A DNA stretch of 64,000 bases from Chondrosia reniformis (lineage: Eukaryota; Porifera; Demospongiae; Chondrillida; Chondrillidae): assembly GCA_947172415.1 (NCBI GenBank), contig OX359191.1, forward strand, positions 1,302,001 to 1,366,000. Reading direction: 5' to 3'. The notes beneath the pieces were generated by a model. It was given only the letters and a program-made list of their open reading frames with translations, was not told the origin of the DNA and did no database searches. The translations under genes were made by a program, and so were the position numbers. Positions 12,422 to 22,067 of this stretch are shown one piece after another (position 1 is the stretch's first letter; every line of letters starts with the position of its first letter).

Positions 12422-15400
12422 CTATAGAGGACATGTATATAGTGTATACATACCTGCAGTTTGCCTTTTTCCCTTTTGTAGGCGTTCTAAAAATTTGGGC
12501 TTGTAGAGACAAAAGACAAATTCAGCTACATCACTAGTAACATCCCCGAAGGAAGCCATTTCAAAATCAAGCACTGCCTTAATGCCATTGGTACTGTTCT
12601 TATCAAAGACCAGATTTGGGAAGTTGAAATCTCCATGAAGGAGTCCTATATAGGTATATGCAGATATATATATATCTGCTGATGAGTACTCCCAAAAGCA
12701 TACACAAATGTATTGCGTATATAGAGTTAAGGAATCACAAAGACTCCCAGGGTCACTGATGAAGGGTGAAATTCCAAGAAACAGGTGTCAACCTGGCCCA
12801 ATGCAGTGACAAGGTTAGTGTAGAAAAGTTGCATCCTCATACATGCATCCTCATCCAAAGCTGGGTTACGAATTCTTACTGAGCTTATACGTAGCACTGT
12901 AAATAACACTGAAATTTATACTTCAAAATCAGTTTTTCTTAAGTGATATACGTATATAAGTATATAGGAAATTGTACATGTGTATAAGCTTCTTCATGAC
13001 AAACATACATGTATCTATAGGAAAGTGATACTTTAGATTATTCCAATAAATTCTTTTACTTACACAAACATACCATGGGAAAATAATGGTTTTTCAGCCT
13101 GCTTAAGCTCAGTGATCATAGTGTACAAGTCAGTTAACTGTTCCTTTGGGATAGGCTCACTGATCGCAGTGAGTAAGGAATTTAACTGTTGTTCCATTAA
13201 TACGTCTTTTACAATATTTAACCACAGATCCAGCTACGTACATGAAGAAATACAACTCAGAAATATACAGCAACCATAAACATGTACATGTGTAGCAATT
13301 TATTGAATAAACAATCCGATCACCTTATAAACACTATACAATTTGATCAATATTTGTTTATGGTATATAATTATTGGAAATCTTACATCAAATATATATT
13401 GGGAATTTAATGCACGTGTCTATAGAATGTGAGATTGAAAATATTCCTGCATCAACAAAAATTTGACATGCATTGATTTACACCTCAGTAAATCAGTAGT
13501 CATTAAGCTTCATCTTGCATTTTTTAACCACATGCAATTTTTTACTTATAATTTGGATAAATAACAATCTATTACTCTCACATTTGATTTCTGATATATG
13601 GTGTATATGCATATCTTTATTCATACCCTGGTTTCCCAGAAGGTTGCATCATCACTGGTTTCATCTTCACTGGTTTCTTCATCGTTGGTTGCATCATCAC
13701 TGGTTTCATTATCACTGGTTTTGTCATCATCGCTATCACTATCTAGCTCTTGTCTGATGGCTCTCCAGGCTAGTGAATGTAGCTTTGCTAACATAATGGC
13801 AGCTGAATTGTGGATCTGTAATACAAATAATATACGTATATTCTATTTATGTATGATACTATGGCTTTGCATATACAGTTACATATATATACCAAAATTC
13901 CGTAACTAATCATTTTATCTTTGAGAATCAAAAATTACTTTAACATCCTCACTGGTACCATCACTACCACCATCATCATCATCTTCACCTTCATCTTCAT
14001 CACTGCCACCATCATCATCACCTTCATATTCATCTTCATCACTACCACCATCATCATCATCTTCATCTTCATCTTCATCACTGCCACCATCATCTTCATC
14101 TTCATCTTCATCACTGCCACCATCATCTTCATCTTCATCTTCATCTTCATCACTACCACCATCATCATCATCTTCATCACTGCCACCATCCGACTCAGTA
14201 TCTGAATTGTTAATATGTGCTTCATCCAATACAAGTGAAGAATCTTCAAAGTTGTCTCCCTAAGATAATGCACATGTACATACATGTATAATGTACAGCG
14301 TCCTTATACATATATAAATAGTCATCGATCATATACACAATATACAAGGTCTATATCTTACCTTCACATATTCTCTGATATAGAAGTCTACACCAATATC
14401 ATCACGAATCTTCATCCAATAATCAGGGTCGTCATTAGGGTCAAAGTAAACTTCAGGTACGGGTATCTCATAATCCTTCAATAACTTCATGATTTTACAT
14501 TCCCTTAGGACCTACAAATCAAAAATGGAACTGAATTATTCTTCTATATGTATTAAATTTATTTCTCCATTTATATATATATATGAGTCTAGGTTCAAGC
14601 ACCGTCTAACGTATATATGGTTAACATACAATGTCATAAATGAAGCAATGTAAGGGAAGTTATATTATATATATATAAAGAGAGAGAGAGTATTATATAA
14701 TCAGTAGTTTAATGTTTTTCTAAAACATAGCTAACAGCTGCAGCTAATATTTAACCTCTCCTCATCATATTGCTGATGATCAATCGAATTCTGGGTTTTT
14801 AATTGAAACATCAACTGCTGATGCTCGATAAATCATATACATGGGTGAGTACTCTCTACTCTTTTATGCATGTATTAATATAGTGCTGCAAGCATATATG
14901 GAGCTTGATTTTTGGCCCCATGCATATGGCCATACAGTGCATGTGGCTGGCACATATGTATGGGGCACTAGTACTCTTAACAATATTTATAATTTATGTA
15001 CTTTATTATTATTATGATGAAAAAGGTTTATACACCGGTACCGTGTACTTACATCATTAATACTTGGTCTGATGTATCCAGATTGATTCCTTTCATTATA
15101 AGCTTGCCTTATTATAAACTTACTTCTGTATTTATGCCCACGGTAAGTAATGAGATATGTTGGATTGGCATCTTTGCGCCTATTATAAAAAGCTATAATA
15201 AAGTCTATATATTTACTTGCTAAGGAGCTCGAGTACAAGGTATAAAGTTTGACTATGATAGATCTAGATTAACCCATGCATGCACGCAGACCTCGAGGTT
15301 GTATGTAAATATAATTATATTATGCACGAATACACCTATGCAGCTATGAATATGATTGACTTTTTAATATAATTGACCAATTCAGTAAAAATGAGACATA

Positions 15401-15805
15401 TAATATATATATATATATATATATACTGTAGGAATATTGATTACCTGCTAAGGCATCTGTTTGTAAAACACCTTCTAGTTGCTCCTGATGGTGGTAGATG
15501 ACATTTCTCCCTAATTGCTTTGTAGCGTTTAGATGAGCTCATTTTATCCAGAAACGTTTCCATATAGGTAGAGAGTGGACGTTTTCTCTGCAACATATGA
15601 GTAAAACAAAATTAACGCAAATTGGTCTATATGTAACTTAACCATGCACTTGCATGACGTGACTTAACATATTAAACATTATATTCTCGAATTACATAAT
15701 AGGTTAATAAAAGTGTTCACATGAGTAATCCATGTTTGCATGCATACTTTTATAAAATTGCAATGCTAAACCTACCGCTTCGCGATCGGATTCTGTACGA
15801 TCCAT
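12422..15805 (-). CDS. APH-type phosphotransferase, ACAD10/11-like, with acidic inserts
   Basis: Exons on the minus strand are 15805-15776, 15587-15445, 15179-15053, 14511-14362, 14259-13939, 13815-13627, 13233-13074 and 12645-12422, giving 447 residues in frame. Family marks are visible in order: NPTYLITYRGHKY (nucleotide-loop strand), IIRQA, LRECKIMKLLKDYEIPVPEV, FYIREYVKG, AKLHSLAW, then the catalytic loop HGDFNFPNLVFD and the metal-binding VLDFEMASFGD with DVAEF. APH-fold enzymes phosphorylate small hydroxylated substrates; the closest pattern is the kinase domain of ACAD10/11, but the substrate is unknown. Odd points: about 80 residues of Asp/Glu-rich GGSDED repeats follow the hinge, a second acidic insert (DSDDDKTSDN type) sits after the LAxLH helix, and the C-terminus ends soon after DVAEF, shorter than usual. 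A donor-like GTATGT at 12453 leaves open a missed last exon. Confidence 0.8.
12725..12885 (+). repeat. SINE-like repeat copy
   Basis: Contains CACAAAGACTCCCAGGGTCA, CTGATGAAGGGTG, CTGGCCCAATGCAG and ATCCTCATCCAAAGCT of the dispersed family. It lies in the last intron of the kinase gene, in the opposite orientation to that gene. Confidence 0.75.
13949..14190. repeat. Coding triplet-rich repeat (ATC/TTC) giving GGSDED units
   Basis: On the minus strand this part of exon 5 of the kinase encodes at least six blocks of GGSDED followed by acidic runs of varying length. The DNA is a degenerate TCATCATCTTC array that probably grows and shrinks by slippage while keeping frame. Confidence 0.85.
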
Positions 15806-16347
15806 TGTTTTAGAGCACTGCTGACGTTAGGTCGCTTTGGTATGGTTAACGGTAAACTTAAACGTTGCAAAGATCTGTGATCGCGACTATAGATTCAATC
15901 TCATATGCTACGATCGATTACACTGTTAAATCTCAGCAATTCCTAGAAATGTGCAGTTACCCTTTCCCTCCAATAGCTAAATGGGCGTGCTCATTGACGG
16001 TAGGGCATGCCCATGCATGCAGCACAACGAAAGGTCCCTTTCTTGCATGTTGCAAATTATTTTATTTTCTATTCTCGATCTGTACGATAAAATGTACACC
16101 TGAAAGAATCTCTATAATACTGAGATTTTTCCAGCGATTACGTATATAAAGATACTTAGCTAATTGGCCGTCCACAAATTATTTTACCTACTCCTATACA
16201 TGTACGTTTTACGTTTTAAATCACTATAGTTCTTGAAACAAAGATCAGTGCAGTTGGTTACACGTTTACAAACGGCGTTTAAGGGCACCAAGCAGTCATA
16301 TACTGTAGTATTCAAAACCACAACTGCGCAATGCTTATCTGGATAAA
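15806..16347. other. Divergent intergenic region, kinase to P2X-like gene
   Basis: 540 bp lie between the start codons of the minus-strand kinase and the plus-strand P2X-like gene, a compact shared promoter region. No repeat unit or RNA gene was recognised. Confidence 0.5.
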
Positions 16348-19023
16348 ATGGCGCGAATAGGGCTTCTGCACTACGTTACCCCGAAGTATGTTGTTCTTTC
16401 CGACAGGAGGCTGGGTTTAATATATTACATTCTGGTGGGCCTTATACTTCTTTTTACTCTTTTCGAACTCTTTCTTTGGAAGGGATACTTGGATGTAAGT
16501 CAGGTTGAGAAGAGGCAAATCTTTAAAGTATAGCGTATAGATCGCAACTGTCTATTTAGTGTGTTCAAACTCCATTGTGTGCGTAATTTGAGAGTTATTC
16601 TGTACTATATGCAAAAATTTGGCTTCTTTGATGAATACTGAATTGATAGCAAATGCATTCATCATTTATAAGTAGACAACTTTGTTAATTAAATGATGCT
16701 ACAAATTAGGAAATTTGGAATGAAAACTTCACTGCTTGTATATTTCTTTGTATGTTTAAGTTTTCATAGTACAGTGTTTTCAATTCTTTGCTTTCTGCAG
16801 TTTGATACTAATCCTCACGGAACAATCAGATTGCTGGTCAAAGATGAATTGGATGCTCCCCCAACATATGATGTAGATTTACTGCCATACTGTCGAGATG
16901 GAATAGAATGTAACTTTATGGACAGTCAAGAGATGACGTGGCCCTGGGACTCCCGAGCTCTGACTATTACAACCAGAGCAAAGGACAAATGGCAACGATT
17001 GCACAGTTCCCACGTAACAGAAGGAAATGAAGACTCGGAGAGGGCACAAAAGTCTTTCCAGGAAGAAGGAACTATTTATGAGGATATATCTGAGGAAGAG
17101 TATTTCACTGTTAATCCCGAGTATGTCCTTCTCAAAGTAGACCACTCAGTAGTGGCAACACGGTTTACAGACGAGAGAGGTCAGGAAGCCCTGGCTGCTT
17201 CTCACAGGTTGATGAATGGATATCTATTGAATTCAGATGGCTCTGTCATTAGGCAGATGACTGGTAAAGATGGCAAACCGGACAAGGTACATGTAATGTT
17301 AAAATGTTCTGATTTCAAATCTAATTTGAAACTTGTACCATATATGCTAAATGATTATATATTTACATTACAATGTAAGTTTAGTTTTCCAAGTGCATAC
17401 TGATTGTATATAGATTTTGGCTGTTTTAAATAATCTATAAGAGATAAGGAAACCACAACTGTTTTTATGTGCATAATATAGGTAAGAGGGAAGTGAGACA
17501 CAAAAGAGGCTGGACCTACTACTTTGAGCTCTGTCACTGATTGCCAGTGTGTATTGTATATACTATTTTGTCTAATGATCAGAGTGTAGTATGTTTATAT
17601 ATGTAGCATGTAGACATTGATGGAATTGTTACATAATATATTGAAACAATTGATATTTCTAGGAATAATTTTATGATTTTTATTTTTGTTTCAACTGATG
17701 ATTGTGTTTTAGATAACTGTGAAGGAGTTGCTGATGGCTGCTGGAGTAGATAGTTTGGAGAATATTACTGATTCTATTAGTGGCAATGGAGAGTCTTTTC
17801 GAAGGAGGGGTTGTGTTCTCAGAGTGTCCATTAGATATGACAATTGGAGGAGGACCTGGTTTGGGACAACGTATGTATGAATCCCACTCCATCCTGTCCC
17901 ATCCTGTCCCATTCCACCCCATCCTGTCCCATTCCACCCCATTCTGTCCCATTCCACCCCATCCTGTCCTATCACACCCCATCCTGTCCTATCACACCCC
18001 ATCCTGTCCTATCACACCCCATACTGTCCCGTCACACCCCATACTGTCCCATCACACCCCATCCTGTCCCATCACACCCCATACTGTCCCATTCCACCCC
18101 ATCCTGTCCCATTCCACCCCATCATGTCCCATTCCACCCCATCCTGTCCCATCACACCCCATACTGTCCCATTCCACCCCATCCTGTCCCATTCCACCCC
18201 ATCCTGTCCCATTCCACCCCATCCTGTCCCATCCCACCCCATACTGTCCCATTCCACCCCATCCTGTCCCATTCCACCCCATCCTGTCCCATTCCACCCC
18301 ATCCTGTCCAGTGAATATATTATATGAATGACTTCCTCATACAGGGACATAGAGTATTCCTACTTTGTAAGGAGAGTGCCGTATGTTGACTATGTTATTA
18401 AAGAGGTCCAGCCAGTCAGGGACATCCATACAGTTGGGGAGAAGATCCATTTCCTTAGCAGTCCTATTTACAGATTGCAGAGAAAAAGATATGCAGTTCG
18501 AATAGAATTTGAACAATCAGGAAGCCTAGGTGAGACAGTGGACATGTATCCACCTATGATGAACCAGCTGTAGGCATATATGTGGAATAGACAAGTGGAA
18601 CCTTTTATGCTTCGGCTATGTGCAACTAGTTATTACCATACACTAACAATGTACAGCCTATTTGGTAGTAACGTAGTATAGAATGTCACACTTCCATTTA
18701 CTTTGCTACCACAATTTTTCAAAAAGAACAGAGATTTTGTCTAAATTAAGGGTTGCTGTAGCATTGTCCAGTATACATCATGGTTTTGGCATAAAATTGT
18801 CTCTTGTTATCATTATCTTATAGGAATGTTTTCTGCATCATCGCTGGTCATTAAATTGGCTTCCAGCATTGGTTTATTAACCTTAACGGCAACCCTGATC
18901 GAGTGTTTAGCCCTCTATGTCCTCCCAAATAAGAACAACTACAGAGAGCAAATAATTGACATGAGCACTATAGAAAAAGGAGCCACAGAGAAAAAGAAAA
19001 GAGAAGGCGCTAAAGAGTTGTGA
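16348..19023 (+). CDS. Divergent P2X-like ATP-gated channel
   Basis: Exons are 16348-16494, 16801-17286, 17713-17870, 18345-18529 and 18824-19023; phases agree and give 391 residues. The N-terminus HYVTPKYVVLSDRRLGLIYY leads into TM1 (about residues 22-42) and KGYLD, closely following the P2X pattern YxTPKxVxIxxxxxGxxYR..KGYQ. Near the C-terminus RYAVRIEFEQSGSLGMFSAS and TM2 (about residues 330-358) match the P2X signature YGIRFD..GxxGKFxxxx before TM2. The middle region (RRRGCVLRVSIRYDNW, RTWFGTT) resembles P2X-like proteins of non-vertebrates. Canonical P2X features I do not see are the ten disulphide cysteines and a clear NFR ATP-contact motif, so gating by ATP is uncertain. The likely product is a two-pass trimeric cation channel. 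The C-tail is short and Lys/Glu rich. Confidence 0.75.
17885..18309. repeat. 20-bp C-rich minisatellite filling an intron
   Basis: About 21 copies of a 20-bp unit (CCATTCCACCCCATCCTGTC, with ACA and ATA variants) make up some 425 of the 474 bp between exons 3 and 4 of the P2X-like gene. Open frames of up to 180 codons on both strands come from the repeat. Confidence 0.97.
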
Positions 19024-19669
19024 CTCAATTTTGACTGTCATAAGCTATACTTTTGAGAAATGAATATCAATGGAAAATATTACACCAAACCAACCATATG
19101 ATCAAAGTCTTATCTAGGCTTGGGGGACTGAAGTCCCATTGAATGGCAACCAGTGATCGTCTCCCAGTTGTTGGTGTAATATTTTCCAGCGATATTCATT
19201 TCTCCATCATAGCCGTTTCTTAGGCACAGTGCAATTAACTCCAATACTTTATGTAGCTATATGTGTGTGCACTAATATTTAACTGTCAATATAAATGACT
19301 TTGGAAATTGAAACTGTCTATTTTGTTTGATGTATGAATTTAGTAACTCAATTCAAATCAAATACACAAGGTGTTTCCCCTAATCCCACAGGGATAGTAA
19401 ATAGCCATGTAGAGAAGTTTAAGTAAAAAGATTTAGTAACTACTTTACACAAATAACCTGCTACACCAATTTTTTACATGCATGCTACATCTACTTTAGG
19501 GGGTATTTTAGTGAGACTACATTTTCTCTGTATGTTCTCTAGAGGCCTCACCATCTGATAGCTGTGTTATTCAAATGGGGTAATGGCACATATCAGTATT
19601 ACGCAATACATTTGATAGTATTACGTAATTTGGATATATATACGTATATATTGTACCATCACCCTGCAA
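19024..19669. other. Intergenic, mostly MITE
   Basis: The MITE at 19058-19235 takes up a third of this gap. The rest is AT-rich with no recognised gene. Confidence 0.5.
19058..19235. mobile_element. MITE of the TGGAAAATATTACACCAA family
   Basis: The left end ATGAATATCAATGGAAAATA plus TTACACCAAACCAACC pairs with the right end, whose reverse complement reads ATGAATATCGCTGGAAAATA plus TTACACCAACAACTGG. GGCAACCAGTGATCGTCTCC lies near the right arm. Placed just downstream of the P2X-like stop codon. Confidence 0.7.
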
Positions 19670-21838
19670 ATGGCTTCCTCGCATATGCCATCATGGAAAG
19701 AAGTGATCAGAAGAAATCACTGGGGATACCTTCTGGAGACGCTGAACACTCAGAAAATAGTAGACGATCTCTTTGAAGGTTTTGAAGGAAAGCCAGTAAT
19801 CGGAAGCTCAACTATGGATGAGATTCTGGGATCGACCACAAAGAAAGGCGCTAACCGTTTGCTTCTTAAATATTTATACGACGGAGGAACCCTAGAAACG
19901 TTTGAAAACTTTTGTCAGGTTCTCTGTATGTCCGCTAAAACGGTTCCCGTACATTTGGAGGTGTTTGAAAGATTAGTAGATGACCCAAAGCTGCCGTTAC
20001 ATCATGTATGTTTATAGTCTTGATCCATTTTCATGCATAGAGGAGTGCTTTGTACCTGAACTGTGTAACACGTTTGTATACCGAAGTACAGTTATCAAAT
20101 TCTCAGTAGCTCTACATTTCAATTAAATATTTCAGTAAAACTATCAAAATGATTATTCCTAACACATAATTGTTTATTTCTTTATATTAATTACATTTCT
20201 TTAACTCTATTTACAGCTGAAAGACCTTCTGCAGAGACAAACTGGATCAACAAGTATATGATTGAATGTGTCATGTGTACTTAACTGCATGTATCAAATA
20301 TTAACTGATCTGGACAGTAACTGCTCAGCTTTGTAATGAAACTTATACAGATATAACTTTTATAGATGAGCAGTTACTTGTAGCAGGGGAGATTTTATAG
20401 AGGTTTTTGAAGTCCTAATATATGGACCAGCAGCTTTTTGAGTACCATAGAAGGTGTATATATACTGATATCCATATATAGGCACTACTGATGTCCCTAT
20501 ATCCATATATAGGCACTACTGATGTCCCTATATCCATATATAGGCACTGCGGATGTCCCTATATCCATATATAGGCACTGCTGATGTCCCTATATCCATA
20601 TATAGGCACTGCTGATGTCCCTATATCCATATATAGGCACTGCTGATGTCCCTATATCCATATATAGGCACTGCTGATATCCCTATATCCATATATAGGC
20701 ACTGCTGACATTCCAAAATATGATTTAACTTATACGGCTGTTGTTGAAATAAATAACAAAAAGTAAGTATGTCTACATCAATGATATGATTATATATTTG
20801 TATGACCTAATCAATGGCTATGGTTAAAGTGACAATTACATACGTAGTACATGTATTGCGATAAATATCTAACAAACCATTTACATATGTTTTGAAAGTA
20901 ATTATATGTTTGTATGTTCTTTGGAGTTGTACTGCATGTATCAAATAAGTTTGACCTATAGTATACATATATCTTTATACAGTATGCCTCTATTTATATA
21001 CAGTTTGCCTGTACTATATAGTACAGTGAAACCTCGATTATCCAGTCATCTAAGCTACGGGCACCTCAATCTACCGGGCATATTTTCCATACGAGTGTCC
21101 ATTTTTATCACTGACTTGCTGTTAGCACTATATTTAATCTTTAAGTTTCGGTAAAGCAGAAGATCCAGATGGCATCCAATTCAGTATTGTTTCTGAGTTA
21201 TGGGCAAATTTAGAGTTACGGGTACCCTTTGGTCCCACACTGCCCGGATAAGAGAGGTTTTACTATTATATGTATATCCGTGTATATATATGTGTGTGTA
21301 TATTGCTTAAGTCCACATAATAGTATATGTATATCCATATATATCCTTATATAGTTTGCCTATGTCTGTATATAGTTTTTATATAGTTTGCCTATATAGT
21401 ATATTAATGTATTAGTTATAGGCCAGAGATGAGGACAGTAGCCAAGGTAGAAGTCTGAGGTGCTGTTGCCGTAGACAACGGCACACTAGTACTGGTAGTA
21501 ATTCTAGTCTCCACATACATAGGTACAACTTGGATGCGCAGCTGAGTGAGAAGACGGACATGGCTTTTCTGCAGTTAAACATATGTGAACCGTTGAACAG
21601 AAAATGGCAAGAAATTGCCTATGGCCTAGGATTTTCACAAAATAAAGTTGAAAATATAAGGGCAGAAAGTATGAACAACCAGCAAAAATGTCTGCAGATG
21701 CTTGGCGAATGGTTACGGGAGGCAAGGAATACTGGTGGTAGAGAGAGAAATTTGAAAAGTCTTTTTGTAGTTTTAATAACTGAAGGACATAGAAGAGAGG
21801 CTGAAGATCTAGTTGAGCAGTTTTATAAGTCAAAATAA
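19670..21838 (+). CDS. CARD plus Death-domain adaptor (joining partly uncertain)
   Basis: Exon 1 (19670-20005) starts MASSHMPSWKEVIRRNHWGY and runs through IVDDLF, TMDEILGSTTKKGANRLLLK and GGTLETFENFCQVL. This is a CARD pattern (helices 1-6, with the RNRxxLLxxL-type start). Exon 2 (20217-20253) adds LKDLLQRQTGST. Exon 3 (acceptor at 21421, 21422-21838) encodes an Arg/Cys-rich linker and then a Death domain with RKWQEIAYGLGFSQNKVENI, QQKCLQMLGEWL and AEDLVEQFYKSK, followed by stop. CARD and Death domains make homotypic contacts in inflammatory and apoptotic signalling. The exon 2 to 3 join is not in phase as read (phase 1 versus phase 0), so either a small exon is missing between 20253 and 21421 or there are two genes. 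The neighbouring RRM gene has its own start. Confidence 0.6.
20464..20706. repeat. 31-bp minisatellite, about 8 copies
   Basis: The unit of the form TATATCCATATATAGGCACTG then CTGATGTCCC is repeated head to tail with one- or two-base variants. Each unit contains TATATAG followed by GCACTGCTG, which looks like a splice acceptor. The last unit runs into an open stretch ending at a GTAAGT donor (20765). Confidence 0.95.
21024..21264. mobile_element. pogo/Tigger-like MITE (complete copy)
   Basis: The left end TA-CAGTGAAACCTCGATTATC and the right end CGGATAAGAGAGGTTTTAC-TA are inverted repeats with a TA dinucleotide at each side, the pattern of pogo/Tigger insertions. The 240-bp interior has no coding potential. 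The 3' part recurs at 26268-26465 because the tandem duplication starts inside it. Confidence 0.75.
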
Positions 21839-22067
21839 TTTCAGTTCTTACACATAAATTATTGTTATTGCGTAATCATTTCAGTACTCTGTACATGTGC
21901 CATCTACCGTAACTATAGTTATATAGGTAGCTGACGCACTATATAGGGTATTTCGTATGTTCAGTGCGGCCATTTTTATATACTACAAGTTCCAGGACGA
22001 CGTCCTGTTGAAAGTGAATTGAAGCCGATTATATTTTACACACGCAGAAAGTAAATATACTCCAAGA

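Noticed and set aside
13921..14205. Ile/Thr-rich plus-strand frame
   Set aside because: Antisense of the acidic exon of the kinase; the minus strand is supported by splice phase and family motifs.
17680..18350. Several overlapping frames of up to 183 codons on both strands
   Set aside because: All are produced by the 20-bp minisatellite in an intron; a 20-bp unit stays open in all frames because it lacks stop words.
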